A stretch of DNA of 64,000 nucleotides from Saccharicrinis sp963677245 (GCA_963677245.1 OY781921.1:3596001-3660000), one strand, 5' to 3'; positions 54,678-63,736 are shown, numbered from the stretch's first letter. Made by a program: numbers and translations. Notes: generated from the letters alone by a model not told the origin.

Positions 54678-54703
54678 TACAATTGAAAAATTGTAAATGG
54701 AGG
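54678..54703 (+). promoter_or_regulatory. palindrome and strong ribosome-binding site before the YbaK gene
   Basis: TACAATT-GAAA-AATTGTA is a perfect 7-bp inverted repeat at 54678-54695, and a GGAGG at 54699-54703 sits 7 bp before the ATG. A strong Shine-Dalgarno is unusual for this genome; the hairpin may shield or expose it. Confidence 0.5.
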
Positions 54704-54710
54704 AATTATT

Positions 54711-55184
54711 ATGCCACTATCTAAATTAGAATCCTACTTAAGGAATGAGGATGTATCCTTTAATAAGATTGTACATCATAAAACCTACACAGCGCAGCGT
54801 ACAGCAGCTGATACACATATTTCAGGTAAGGAAATTGCAAAAACGGTGATTATGAAAATTGATGGCCAGATGTGTATGGTTGTTTTACCTGGAGATATGC
54901 AGGTTGATTTTAATTTGTTAAAGGAAGCTACAGGAGCTAAGGATATACGTTTAGCTACAGAAATGGAGTTTAAAGATATGTTTGAAAATTGTGAGGTTGG
55001 TGCTATGCCACCTTTTGGTAATCTGTATAATATGCCTGTTTATGTTGCGGAAGCATTAAAAGAAGATGTTTTTATCGCTTTTAATGCAGGAACACATAGT
55101 ATGCTAATCCAAATGAAGTATGCAGATTTTGAAAGGTTGGTTCAGCCTACAATTATGAAGATTGCTCATCATGCGAATTGTTAA
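54711..55184 (+). CDS. YbaK/ProX-domain aminoacyl-tRNA deacylase
   Basis: A 157-residue stand-alone YbaK/EbsC domain, which in this family hydrolyses mischarged tRNA (for example Ala or Cys on tRNA-Pro). Visible segments are KIVHHKTYTAQRTAADTHIS, GKEIAKTVIMKIDG with the active-site Lys, CMVVLPGDMQVDF and GAMPPFGNLYNMPVYV. The shape with a central GxxPPxG loop is typical of this superfamily. The exact tRNA substrate is not determined. It has an unusually good ribosome-binding site and ends with a strong terminator. Confidence 0.85.
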   Translation: MPLSKLESYLRNEDVSFNKIVHHKTYTAQRTAADTHISGKEIAKTVIMKIDGQMCMVVLPGDMQVDFNLLKEATGAKDIRLATEMEFKDMFENCEVGAMPPFGNLYNMPVYVAEALKEDVFIAFNAGTHSMLIQMKYADFERLVQPTIMKIAHHANC

Positions 55185-55646
55185 GTTTTAGGGAGGAAAG
55201 GATTTTTGACCTTCTGTTAATTAAAAAGTATGTTTCTGAATTATCTCGTTTAGAAATTTCTTTCCGGGTTTTAAATTAAAGTAAAAAAGCTGTTCCAACG
55301 TTTTGGTAACAGCTTTTTTTGCACTAGCAAAATCGAAAAGGGTAAAAAAATAGTAGTTATTTTTTAAATCATTCTCACTTAAATCAAACGAAATCTTAGA
55401 TGTATTTCATTTGTTTGTGATCAAAATCAAATTTGTTTTTTGATTTCGATGTACAAATGAATAATAGTTTTGATAATACAGCAAATAAAAGGTATTACAA
55501 GACTTTCAAGGGGGTAAAAAACTTTATTTAGGGACGAAAATATATTATGTGGGATGTATTTTGTAAATTTTCATTCCTCTAGAATTGTATTATTTTTACT
55601 ATTATTTTGTTTTTAAGAATTAATTTATCACTACTTTCGTGTTTAA
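55185..55646. other. intergenic region before the LytTR regulator
   Basis: 462 bp without a gene. The left part holds the terminator of the YbaK gene (55283-55320). To the right lies a long imperfect hairpin at 55408-55459: outer arms CATTTGT and ACAAATG, inner arms AAATCAAA and TTTGATTT. Further AT-rich sequence leads to the LytTR start. The hairpin has no T-run and is no obvious terminator; it could be an operator or part of a structured leader. Confidence 0.45.
55283..55320 (+). terminator. rho-independent terminator of the YbaK gene
   Basis: AAAAAAGCTGTT pairs perfectly with AACAGCTTTTTT and is followed by T; the loop is 13 nt. Confidence 0.85.
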
Positions 55647-56504
55647 ATGGATTTGAATCAAAACATACCGGCATATTTAATTTCGAAACGGAACATTGTT
55701 AGATTAATCATCTTTACTGCGGGATTTGCATTACTCTTTATTAATCTATACTCGCCATTTGATGTGCGCAATTGGTTTGGTTTTGATTTAAAATCACAGG
55801 AGCTCTTGTTGTATTCTAGTCTGGTAATATTAACTGGAGTGTTAGTTGCTGTAGTTTCAAGGGTTATTCTTTATCATTACAATAAAAAAGAGATAAGAAC
55901 CAAAATATGGGCTTTCATCTGTATAATAGGTTTGGAAGTTATATTTATGTCTTTGTTTTATACAATATACGAGTCGGTATTTATAAAAAATGATACGAGG
56001 AATTTTCTAGAAGTTTATCAAGCATCGTTTCAAAATACTGCTTTGGTTTTGTTATTGCCATATGCCGTTATGTGGCTGTATTTTTCTTGGTTGGATAAGG
56101 CAAATAAAATAAAAGAGTTGACGGCTTCGGAAGACACAGTTCCTATTGATGGGAAAATGATGGTTCCATTTTTAGATGAAAAAGGAACTATGCGAATCAC
56201 CTTAAAACTGGATGATATTTTGTATTTAAAAGGTGCTGATAATTATGTATCCATCTTTTATAGAAATAAAAATACTGTTTCCAAGTTCTTACTGCGCAAT
56301 ACTATTAAAAACCTTGAGGATCAAATAAAAGAACTACCAATTACAAGGTGTCATCGTTCTTATATGGTTAATTTTGAAAAGATTAAGGTAATAAGGCGCG
56401 AAAAAGGTATTCATTTACTCGAAATGGATACAGACACGCCTATCGAAGTACCTTTGTCCAAAACATATATGAATAAAGTTTTTGAGGTCTTTGGAAAAAT
56501 TTAG
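55647..56504 (+). CDS. membrane-bound LytTR family transcriptional regulator
   Basis: A 285-residue protein with four N-terminal transmembrane helices (about residues 17-155) and a C-terminal LytTR DNA-binding domain (about 190-280). The LytTR hallmarks are DILYLKGADNYVSIFY, RCHRSYMVNFEKI and EVPLSKTYMNKVFE. It lacks a receiver, so the membrane part probably senses the signal directly. Its 3' end overlaps by 4 bp the 3' end of a convergent DUF4395 gene. A long hairpin in its upstream region may be its own operator. Confidence 0.88.
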   Translation: MDLNQNIPAYLISKRNIVRLIIFTAGFALLFINLYSPFDVRNWFGFDLKSQELLLYSSLVILTGVLVAVVSRVILYHYNKKEIRTKIWAFICIIGLEVIFMSLFYTIYESVFIKNDTRNFLEVYQASFQNTALVLLLPYAVMWLYFSWLDKANKIKELTASEDTVPIDGKMMVPFLDEKGTMRITLKLDDILYLKGADNYVSIFYRNKNTVSKFLLRNTIKNLEDQIKELPITRCHRSYMVNFEKIKVIRREKGIHLLEMDTDTPIEVPLSKTYMNKVFEVFGKI

Positions 56505-56938
56505 TTCTGAAGAGGAAGTACAAATAGGGTAAAAATCCAACAACCTACGCAAAAGTTTGCCACACATTCTAATCCTGCAAACAATATTAAAGCATAAGAT
56601 AATGTTTCACTAACAATAGATAAGCCTGTTAATTGAAATATAAATATTAGGAATGTAAAAATAAAACCTAATCTTGCTGCAAATATTTTAGGGGCTTTGT
56701 CGATAAGTTTGCCTTTTTTTCGAATGTTAGCAGAAATGAATCGCGATAGTTTTGCCACTGGACTATACTCGCCTTTTGTAAATCCTCTTAAAAAGAAATC
56801 AACTAATAAAAATGCAGGTATCAGTATGTTATTTGTTAAAACATATAAAAATAGAAGGAATACAACTATTGATCCACTTATTCGTGGTATTAAATCAGAT
56901 ATTCTCTCTGAAGATAATGGACATACAAGGTTTTTCAT
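56501..56938 (-). CDS. DUF4395 family membrane protein
   Basis: A 145-residue membrane protein starting MKNLVCPLSSERISDLIPR, with two pairs of transmembrane helices and a C-terminal GLECVANFCVGCWIFTLF, a Cys motif typical of DUF4395. The family function is unknown; the Cys residues and its frequent association with thiol-disulfide proteins suggest a redox role. It is convergent with the LytTR gene, with a 4-bp overlap of the coding ends. Confidence 0.75.
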   Translation of the reverse strand: MKNLVCPLSSERISDLIPRISGSIVVFLLFLYVLTNNILIPAFLLVDFFLRGFTKGEYSPVAKLSRFISANIRKKGKLIDKAPKIFAARLGFIFTFLIFIFQLTGLSIVSETLSYALILFAGLECVANFCVGCWIFTLFVLPLQN

Positions 56939-57068
56939 GTTTATTAATTTTGAAGTTGTAATAGTTAAACCTTTGTTCGATTAAAAGGTTTTTCTTTTAA
57001 AGCATATAAAGCCTATAATAAAAATAGGGAAAAGGATTTTATAGCAATAGGTTTATTTTAATTATCTA

Positions 57069-57076
57069 TATATTTG
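57069..57076 (+). promoter_or_regulatory. candidate -7 element of the zinc transporter promoter
   Basis: TATATTTG matches TAnnTTTG about 103 bp upstream of the binding-protein gene. The long leader between includes a short palindromic TGCA-TAAT-TGCA segment. No -33 element is clear. Confidence 0.35.
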
Positions 57077-57178
57077 TGCAGAAATTAAGATTGCATAATT
57101 GCAGTATTACAGGTAAACAAACTTTAAATATCCTTGTTAGTAAGCTTTGGTTTATTAAAATAAAATACCTTAATAAAG

Positions 57179-58051
57179 ATGTTAGAAAAATGTAGATTTT
57201 GTGTATTGTTGGTTCTAATTGGAAGTTTATTTGCTTGTGTTGAGAATAAAACTGATAAACAGAATGTATCAGTAAGTATTTTACCGCAGAAATTTGTGAT
57301 AGATTACCTGACAAATGAGCAATTGCCAGTAAATGTTATGATACCAAAGGGTAGTAGTCCTGCTACTTATTCGCCAACTCCAAGGCAAATACAGTTGTTG
57401 GAAAATTCTAAGGTGTATATTAAAATTGGTCATATTGGATTTGAACAATCGTGGACTGATAGAATTATGGAAATTTTTCCATCTATTCAGATATATGATT
57501 CTTCGCTCGGTATAGAATTAATATCAGAAGAAGATTTTCATCATGGAGATCATGTGCATAAGGGTGGAATAGATCCTCATATCTGGACATCCCCAAAAAC
57601 GATGAAAACAGTTGTGGAAAACACAAAGGGTATTTTAATTAAAGAATTTCCTGAGTTAAAGGAGCAAATTGAGGAAAATGCATACAAACTGTCAAATGAA
57701 ATTGCTAGGTTGGATAGTTTGTATTTTAATGATATGGCTAATCTAGAGCGAAAAAGTTTTTATATATATCATCCTGCATATACATATCTGGCAAGAGATT
57801 ACGGTATAGAACAGATTTCAATTGAAACAGAAGGTAAGGAACCTAGTGTAAAATGGATTCAAAGTATTGTTGAAAAAGCGAAGAAAGAAAATATAAAAGC
57901 TATTTTTATACAAGAGGAATTTGATAGAAAAAATGCAGAGCTTATCGCAAAGGAGATTAATATAGATATTGTTCAGGTTAATCCTTTAGCTTATAATTGG
58001 CTTGAAGAGATGGAAGGGACTCTAAATAAATTTAAGGAAACGTTAAACTAA
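57179..58051 (+). CDS. znuA: zinc-type ABC transporter substrate-binding lipoprotein
   Basis: A 290-residue metal-binding lipoprotein (family ZnuA/TroA). The signal peptide ends in SLFACVENK, lipidated Cys at about residue 20. A His-rich loop (DFHHGDHVHKGGIDPHIW) lies near 118-136 and the second-domain FYIYHPAYTYLARDYG provides further ligands. The loop favours zinc over manganese, but the metal cannot be proven. First gene of a three-gene importer operon: the ATPase starts directly after its stop codon. Confidence 0.9.
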   Translation: MLEKCRFCVLLVLIGSLFACVENKTDKQNVSVSILPQKFVIDYLTNEQLPVNVMIPKGSSPATYSPTPRQIQLLENSKVYIKIGHIGFEQSWTDRIMEIFPSIQIYDSSLGIELISEEDFHHGDHVHKGGIDPHIWTSPKTMKTVVENTKGILIKEFPELKEQIEENAYKLSNEIARLDSLYFNDMANLERKSFYIYHPAYTYLARDYGIEQISIETEGKEPSVKWIQSIVEKAKKENIKAIFIQEEFDRKNAELIAKEINIDIVQVNPLAYNWLEEMEGTLNKFKETLN

Positions 58052-58795
58052 ATGGAACCTTTAATTAGCCTACATAAAATTAATGCCGGTTATAATGGTA
58101 AAGTTGTATTAAAAAATATCAACTTGGATATTTACCCGAATGATTTTATTGGCATTATTGGACCAAACGGAGGAGGTAAATCTACCTTATTAAAAGTGAT
58201 TCTTGGCGTTCTAAAACCGTTTTCTGGTAAAATAAGTTTTGAACAAAAAGGTATGCTAAGGCATATAGGTTATTTGCCACAAATGAATGATGTTGATAAA
58301 GCCTTTCCTATAAGAGTTTTAGATGTTGTATTATCCGGTTTGTTAGGGAAAAAAGGTTTAATTGCACGATATCATAGAAAGGATAAAGAAAAAGCCATTG
58401 AGCTTTTGGATTTTGTTGGGTTAAAAGATCTTCAAAATCGGGCGATTGGTCAGTTGTCTGGCGGGCAAATGCAAAGGGTGTATCTTTGTCGGGCTTTAAT
58501 GAATGATCCTAAATTATTGATTTTGGATGAACCTAATAACTTTGTAGATAAGCATTTTGAATCGGAATTGTACGAGCTTTTAAATGAGTTAAATAAAAAA
58601 ATGGCCATATTATTGGTTTCTCATGATATTGGTACAATTTCCAGTTTTGTTAAGACCATTGCATGTGTGAATGAATATTTGCATTATCATCAATCCAATA
58701 AAATATCAGAAGAGATTTTAAAGACGTACAATTGCCCGATTGAATTAATAACGCATGGTCATGTACCACACAGGGTATTGCATAAGCATTCTTAA
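58052..58795 (+). CDS. znuC: ABC transporter ATPase of the zinc-type importer
   Basis: A 247-residue ABC ATPase. Walker A is GPNGGGKSTLLK, the signature LSGGQMQRVYLC and Walker B LLILDEPNNFVD, with a switch-region VSHDIGTISSF. It starts on the base after the binding-protein stop codon and ends 5 bp before the permease, so the three genes are translationally coupled. It powers the metal import with the permease. Confidence 0.92.
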   Translation: MEPLISLHKINAGYNGKVVLKNINLDIYPNDFIGIIGPNGGGKSTLLKVILGVLKPFSGKISFEQKGMLRHIGYLPQMNDVDKAFPIRVLDVVLSGLLGKKGLIARYHRKDKEKAIELLDFVGLKDLQNRAIGQLSGGQMQRVYLCRALMNDPKLLILDEPNNFVDKHFESELYELLNELNKKMAILLVSHDIGTISSFVKTIACVNEYLHYHQSNKISEEILKTYNCPIELITHGHVPHRVLHKHS

Positions 58796-58800
58796 AATAA

Positions 58801-59628
58801 ATGGAAGACTTTTTTAGCATATTTCAATATTCATTTTTTACCAATGCACTGATTGCAGGAGTTCTGACAAGCATAGTTGCTGCCATAGCCGGAACATATA
58901 TTGTATCCAGAAAAATTGTATTTATAAGTGGGGGAATAACACATGCTTCGTTTGGAGGTATTGGATTAGCTTATTTTTTAGGTTTAAATCCTTTTCTAGG
59001 AGCTGCTGTTTTTGCTGTGTTATCTGCCGTAGGAATTGAGTGGAGTGCATCGAGAGGTAATGTAAGGGAAGATAGTGCAATAGCGATGTTGTGGTCTTTA
59101 GGAATGGCTATTGGAATTATTTTTGTGTTTTTAACTCCAGGTTATACACCAAACTTAATGAGTTTTTTATTTGGAAATATTCTGACAGTAACTAACTCTG
59201 ATATAATTTACCTACTGATTTTGACCATAATTGTTATTGGGTGTATTATATTATTTTATCGTCCTGTTTTATATACTGCTTTTAATGAAGAGTATGCAAA
59301 AACAACTGGAATTAACACTAAAGTTGTAAAGTATATTACGGGTATTTTGGTGGCGCTTTCTATTGTGTTGAGTATTAGAATTGCGGGTATAATTTTGGTA
59401 TTGTCTCTTTTTACAATTCCGCAAGCTACATCATTTATTTTTACGCACGATTTTAAACGTATTATCTATAGTTCAGTAATATTTGGATTTGTGGGAGTGT
59501 TTACCGGATTATTGGGTTCGTATTATTTTAATTTACCATCTGGAGCTGTAATTATCTTCTCCCACATAATAATATGGATAGTTGTAAAACTTATTTTCAA
59601 AGTAATTGCTATTCTGAAAGTAAATTAA
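58801..59628 (+). CDS. znuB: ABC transporter permease of the zinc-type importer
   Basis: A 275-residue integral membrane permease with about eight helices, of the ABC-3/ZnuB family. The typical early segment VSRKIVFISGGITHASFGGIGLAY and the later FTIPQATSFIFTHDFKRII (EAA-loop-like) are visible, with IRIAGIILVLSLFTIP before it. Its last 20 bp overlap the 3' end of convergent ispD. It belongs to the operon with znuA and znuC. Confidence 0.92.
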   Translation: MEDFFSIFQYSFFTNALIAGVLTSIVAAIAGTYIVSRKIVFISGGITHASFGGIGLAYFLGLNPFLGAAVFAVLSAVGIEWSASRGNVREDSAIAMLWSLGMAIGIIFVFLTPGYTPNLMSFLFGNILTVTNSDIIYLLILTIIVIGCIILFYRPVLYTAFNEEYAKTTGINTKVVKYITGILVALSIVLSIRIAGIILVLSLFTIPQATSFIFTHDFKRIIYSSVIFGFVGVFTGLLGSYYFNLPSGAVIIFSHIIIWIVVKLIFKVIAILKVN

Positions 59629-60283
59629 ATAGCGTTTCTCCAATTGCTAAATCAATAGGCGTTGTTATTTTAATGTTTTCTCTGTTCCCTTCTGTTAGGG
59701 AAATTGAATTTCCTGCGTACTCAAATACACTGGCATCATCTGTAAAGATTTCCTGATATGGCTGCTTATATGCTTTCAAGATTTCTGTATATTTAAAAAC
59801 CTGAGGAGTTTGTACCATTTTATACTGATCTCTCGGTACAGCTATACTTTGATTATTTTCTGTTTTACGAATTGATTCGATGGCATCGGTAACAGGAATG
59901 GCGCTGCCTGTTCTTTCAGCTGTATTGAAGCAATTGTTTAAGGTTTGATTGGTAACCAGTGGCCTTACCCCATCGTGGATAGCGACAAGGCATTCTTCGT
60001 TAATTTTATTTAGTCCGTTTTTTACACTTTCGTAGCGAGTAGAACCTCCTTGTGCGATTTTTACTTCGATGGAAAAATTATGTTGATTACATAGTTCTTT
60101 CCAAAATGGTAATTGAGATTTAGGTAAAACTAATACTATTATCGCAGTGGGATTATAGTTGTGCAATCTTTCAATGGTATGCATTAAAATAGGTTTTCCA
60201 CACCATTCTATAAACTGTTTAGGGATTTCACTTTGCATTCTGGATCCACTTCCTCCGGCAACAACTATAAAAGCTTTTTTCAT
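59609..60283 (-). CDS. ispD: 2-C-methyl-D-erythritol 4-phosphate cytidylyltransferase
   Basis: A 224-residue IspD, the CTP-dependent third enzyme of the non-mevalonate isoprenoid pathway. The nucleotide-binding N-terminus is VVAGGSGSRMQSEIPKQFIE with the conserved Lys, followed by VAIHDGVRPLVTNQT and the C-terminal VPVTDAIESIRK type motif and FTDDASVFEYAG. Its 3' end overlaps the convergent permease gene by 20 bp. It is divergent from the DUF2461 gene, about 130 bp away. Confidence 0.93.
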   Translation of the reverse strand: MKKAFIVVAGGSGSRMQSEIPKQFIEWCGKPILMHTIERLHNYNPTAIIVLVLPKSQLPFWKELCNQHNFSIEVKIAQGGSTRYESVKNGLNKINEECLVAIHDGVRPLVTNQTLNNCFNTAERTGSAIPVTDAIESIRKTENNQSIAVPRDQYKMVQTPQVFKYTEILKAYKQPYQEIFTDDASVFEYAGNSISLTEGNRENIKITTPIDLAIGETLFNLLSE

Positions 60284-60415
60284 TGAAATAAATTTTGTTC
60301 AAAAGTAATAAATAACAGCAGAAAGATTACTCAGATCTCTGCTCTATTCTTAACTTGTAATTATTAGTAAATCGTTTTAAATTGTATTTTTTATAACGTT
60401 TAATGAGTTTATATT

Positions 60416-61084
60416 ATGATACCTAAAGAGATATTTGATTTTTTAGTTGAGTTGAGTGTGAATAATAACAAAGATTGGTTTCATGAGAATAAATCAAAAT
60501 ATGAGATTGCTAAACAATCATTCGAACAGTATGTGGATGGGTTAATTGCAATAATTCATGGCATTGATCCGACTATAGGACACCCGCATGCAAAAGATTG
60601 TATTTTTAGAATCTACAGGGATGTTCGTTTTTCAAAAAATAAGGAACCATATAAAAACAACTTTGGAGCTTATATAGCACATGGAGGAAGAAAGAGTCCA
60701 TATGCTGGTTATTATCTTCATATAGAACCAGACAATAGTTTTTTAGGAGGAGGAATTTATTGTCCTCAACCTAATGTTCTAAAAGGTGTAAGAGAAAATA
60801 TTTTGGATAATGCGGATGAATATCTATCAATCATTGATGACGAAAAGTTTAAAAAGGTCTTTCCTGAAGTATGGGGAGATAAACTTAAAACTGCACCAAA
60901 AGGATTTTCAAAAGATGATCCTAATATTCATTTGATTAGAAATAAATCATTTGTGTTAATGCAAAACTTATCTGATAAAGAAATTCAGTCAAAGAATTTT
61001 GAAGAAAAGATGATGTGCGCTTTTGGTTTGATGAAGCCATTTAATGATTTCATGAATTTAGCAGTGAAACATGTGCTATCGTAA
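60416..61084 (+). CDS. DUF2461 family protein
   Basis: A 222-residue protein with the DUF2461 landmarks NNKDWFHENKSKYE, RIYRDVRFSKNKEPYKNNFG and GGIYCPQPNVLKGVREN. The family is widespread in Bacteroidota, and has no known activity, although conserved Asp, Arg, Lys and Glu residues suggest an enzyme. It is soluble, stands alone, and is convergent with the polyferredoxin gene 14 bp away. Confidence 0.85.
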   Translation: MIPKEIFDFLVELSVNNNKDWFHENKSKYEIAKQSFEQYVDGLIAIIHGIDPTIGHPHAKDCIFRIYRDVRFSKNKEPYKNNFGAYIAHGGRKSPYAGYYLHIEPDNSFLGGGIYCPQPNVLKGVRENILDNADEYLSIIDDEKFKKVFPEVWGDKLKTAPKGFSKDDPNIHLIRNKSFVLMQNLSDKEIQSKNFEEKMMCAFGLMKPFNDFMNLAVKHVLS

Positions 61085-61098
61085 AAAAAGATCTTGAA

Positions 61099-62679
61099 TT
61101 AAAAGGGAAAATCGTCTTTTAAAGGTTTGTGCAAACTTTCTGTTTCTTCAGGCTTGCTGGCCATAATATGTTGTGGATTGCCTTCAATGTAAATAGCTTT
61201 ATGCGGGTACTCAACAGGGCAGGGATGTTCGCATGCACCGCAGCCTATACATATATCTTGATTTACCTCTGGAATCACAAGTCCATTTTTATATGTAACC
61301 ATTTGTACAGCTTTTGTTGGGCAATGTTCAGAACAGGCTCCGCAATCTGTTTGTTCCCGGTAAACAACACAATTTTGTTGAACAAAGACCGCTTTACCAA
61401 TTTGGGTTAACTGTTTCTTCTTAATGTCTAAGGGAAGAATAGCACCAGTTGGACAAATTTCACTGCATCGATTACAGTCGAAGTTACAGAAGCCACTATT
61501 TGCATAATCCATATGTGGTTGCATAAATCCAATTATACCATATTCTTTAACTGCTGGCTGTAGTACGTTTGTTGGGCATGTTGAAATGCATAAGCCACAC
61601 GCAGTGCAGATGCTATTGAATCTACTAATGTTCTCAGAACCAGGTGGTGAAATTGGGTTTTTACGAATGGATAATTTATAGTTAGAATTTGTACCTGTAT
61701 TGAAAATCGTGTCTGATTGTGCTAATATGGTTGAGCTTGCCGTAATTGTTAAAAGGGTTGCGATAGCTTTTCTTCTATTTATTCCATTAATGTTTTCAAG
61801 CCCTTTGTTAGATGTTAAAGTATTGTCTGGTATCGCATAGTGTATGGCTGAATCCTGACAGACATTTAAACAGTTGTAACATGATACACATCTCGAATGA
61901 TCGATGGTTTGTGTTTTTATATTGATGCATTCACTTTTACATATGCCCACACACTTATTGCATTTAGTGCATGATTTGGAATCAATGTAAAATTTGAATA
62001 TTGATTTTTTAGATATTATACCTAGTAATGAACCAACCGGGCATATTAAATTACAGAATAATCTTCCTCTTTTGTAGGATAAGAAAGCTATTAATAGCAG
62101 AAATGCAATACTGTAGGCTGTGATTAGCCATGGGGTATTTGACGTTTCAATGATATTTGCAGAATAGATTTCTTGTTGATGTAGATTTGAAGCTAAAATA
62201 TTATTTAACCAAACAGCAAGAGGTTTTATATTGTAAGTAAAAATCCTTCCGCTATTACTATATGGATCTAAAAGGTTAATTAATAGAGAGGTGCCTAAGA
62301 TTAAGCTTAGTGTAGTAAAGACTAAAATAGTATATCTGGTTTTGGGTTGTTCTTTTTTCCATCTGAAATAAAATTTTCGTGCACTTATCTTCTTTGAAAC
62401 CCAGGAAAAAATATCCTGAAGAATACCTAAAGGACAAATGGTTGAGCAATATACTCTACCTAACAATACTGTAATGATAATTATCACAATAAAACCAATT
62501 GAGAAAATGCTGGTAATCTGAATGAATTTAAGTAACGAAGGAACAAACTGGAGATATAAAATTTTAGAAGTTATATGCTCCGGTAATACTTCGTATAAAT
62601 CAATGAAAGAGAATAATGTGAATGTAAAAAACAAGAGCGCAATGACAACTCTTGTTTTTTTTAGAATGGCGTATTTCAT
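61099..62679 (-). CDS. membrane polyferredoxin: NapH-like part fused to a Tat-like-started ferredoxin part
   Basis: A 526-residue iron-sulfur protein. Residues 1-285 resemble NapH/YccM-type membrane ferredoxins: about four helices, two CxxxCP motifs (STICPLG, LICPVG) and two 4Fe-4S motifs (CTKCNKCVGIC, CVSCYNCLNVC). At 300-320 comes an internal twin-arginine plus hydrophobic segment (NRRKAIATLLTITASSTILA), then NapG-like ferredoxin motifs: CTACGLCISTCP (358-369), a CNFDCNRCSEICP cluster near 398, CGACSEHCP, and CIGCGACEHPCP near 477. It probably carries electrons from quinol to a periplasmic partner. DUF362 lies 3 bp upstream. Confidence 0.9.
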   Translation of the reverse strand: MKYAILKKTRVVIALLFFTFTLFSFIDLYEVLPEHITSKILYLQFVPSLLKFIQITSIFSIGFIVIIIITVLLGRVYCSTICPLGILQDIFSWVSKKISARKFYFRWKKEQPKTRYTILVFTTLSLILGTSLLINLLDPYSNSGRIFTYNIKPLAVWLNNILASNLHQQEIYSANIIETSNTPWLITAYSIAFLLLIAFLSYKRGRLFCNLICPVGSLLGIISKKSIFKFYIDSKSCTKCNKCVGICKSECINIKTQTIDHSRCVSCYNCLNVCQDSAIHYAIPDNTLTSNKGLENINGINRRKAIATLLTITASSTILAQSDTIFNTGTNSNYKLSIRKNPISPPGSENISRFNSICTACGLCISTCPTNVLQPAVKEYGIIGFMQPHMDYANSGFCNFDCNRCSEICPTGAILPLDIKKKQLTQIGKAVFVQQNCVVYREQTDCGACSEHCPTKAVQMVTYKNGLVIPEVNQDICIGCGACEHPCPVEYPHKAIYIEGNPQHIMASKPEETESLHKPLKDDFPF

Positions 62680-62682
62680 TGA

Positions 62683-63597
62683 TTATGATATTTTAATACG
62701 ATGGATATTAAGTTCTTCTAGATTCATATTACCCATTCCCATATTGTGAGCTATTTGAATATGTCCAACATCTTTAGGGTCTAAACCAAACATTTTAGCA
62801 GCAGCAGCATCTGTTGCCACAATATCTGTAGAAATGATCATCGCTTTAAGGTTAACTACGTCAGCTGTTGAAACTCCTCTGGGGCCATTTTTAGTCATCA
62901 TATTATAACCATCAATAACGGTTAAATCTGGTTTACGATAGGTAATAAAGTCGGCAATGCATTGATTAAGGTCGTTGCTATGGTAAAACTTTCGATCCCA
63001 GACAACACCCATTAAGTTTTTCATTCCTAATGATAGTTTGGTGGAAGCATGGTGTTTAAGAACTGGAACGTTAATAAATACATCTGCAGATTTAATGAGT
63101 TCATGCACTTTGGTTTTCTTTAGGGTTTTTCCGTTAGGAACATTTACTTCGGAAAAATAACTCTCGGAATTGCCAGGAACCATCTTACCACCTGCATCTT
63201 TTACGTATTTTTCAATTTCACTATTTGAATAACACCTATCCCATTTATTACATGTTTTATCGAATACGTTTACTTCAGAAGCACCAGCTTCAAGGCATTT
63301 TTTAACGATATGTCCAACAATTCTTGGGTTTGTGTTTGCGGCTCGTTCAGGTGGTGCATCCCAACCAATATTAGGTTTTACGAGTACGGATTGTCCCTGC
63401 TTTACAAATTTGCTTATTCCTCCCAAAGCATCAATCGCCTTATCGAACATTTCCTCTGGTTCTCCTCCTCTTACAGCTGCTAATTCAGTTTTTGCAGCAG
63501 GATTCGCCATGATTTCTTCCAGTCCGCCAAAGAAAGGACTTATACCTGATAGCATGGCCAAGCCTACACCTGTGCGCAAAAAGTCTCTTCGTTCCAT
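62683..63597 (-). CDS. Tat-exported DUF362 family protein
   Basis: About 304 residues from the ATG at 63597 (MERRDFLRTGVGLAMLSG). The opening RRDFLR plus hydrophobic stretch is a typical twin-arginine signal, so this protein is likely exported folded, with a cofactor. The rest is a DUF362 domain (VLVKPNIGWDAPP, GASEVNVFDKT, VFINVPVLKHHASTKLSLGMKN read as separate stretches VFINVPVLKHH and TKLSLGMKN). DUF362 proteins are often found with ferredoxins. It ends 3 bp before the polyferredoxin gene, and the two likely work together. Confidence 0.85.
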   Translation of the reverse strand: MERRDFLRTGVGLAMLSGISPFFGGLEEIMANPAAKTELAAVRGGEPEEMFDKAIDALGGISKFVKQGQSVLVKPNIGWDAPPERAANTNPRIVGHIVKKCLEAGASEVNVFDKTCNKWDRCYSNSEIEKYVKDAGGKMVPGNSESYFSEVNVPNGKTLKKTKVHELIKSADVFINVPVLKHHASTKLSLGMKNLMGVVWDRKFYHSNDLNQCIADFITYRKPDLTVIDGYNMMTKNGPRGVSTADVVNLKAMIISTDIVATDAAAAKMFGLDPKDVGHIQIAHNMGMGNMNLEELNIHRIKIS

Positions 63598-63689
63598 AAT
63601 ATTGCTGTATTGATTACTGTATAGTAAGTTACGGCTTTTTAAGAACAATAGAGAATGAAGGCTTTATTTGTAAATGGAATAAATAAAAA

Positions 63690-63715
63690 AAGGGAGTAGT
63701 TTTTGCTACTCCCTT
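63690..63715 (-). terminator. rho-independent terminator of the MORN-like gene
   Basis: AAGGGAGTAG pairs perfectly with CTACTCCCTT across a 6-nt loop, and on the minus strand a run of seven T follows. It belongs to the leftward gene that enters from the right edge. Confidence 0.85.
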
Positions 63716-63736
63716 CAGTTTTAAATAAAATGTTCT

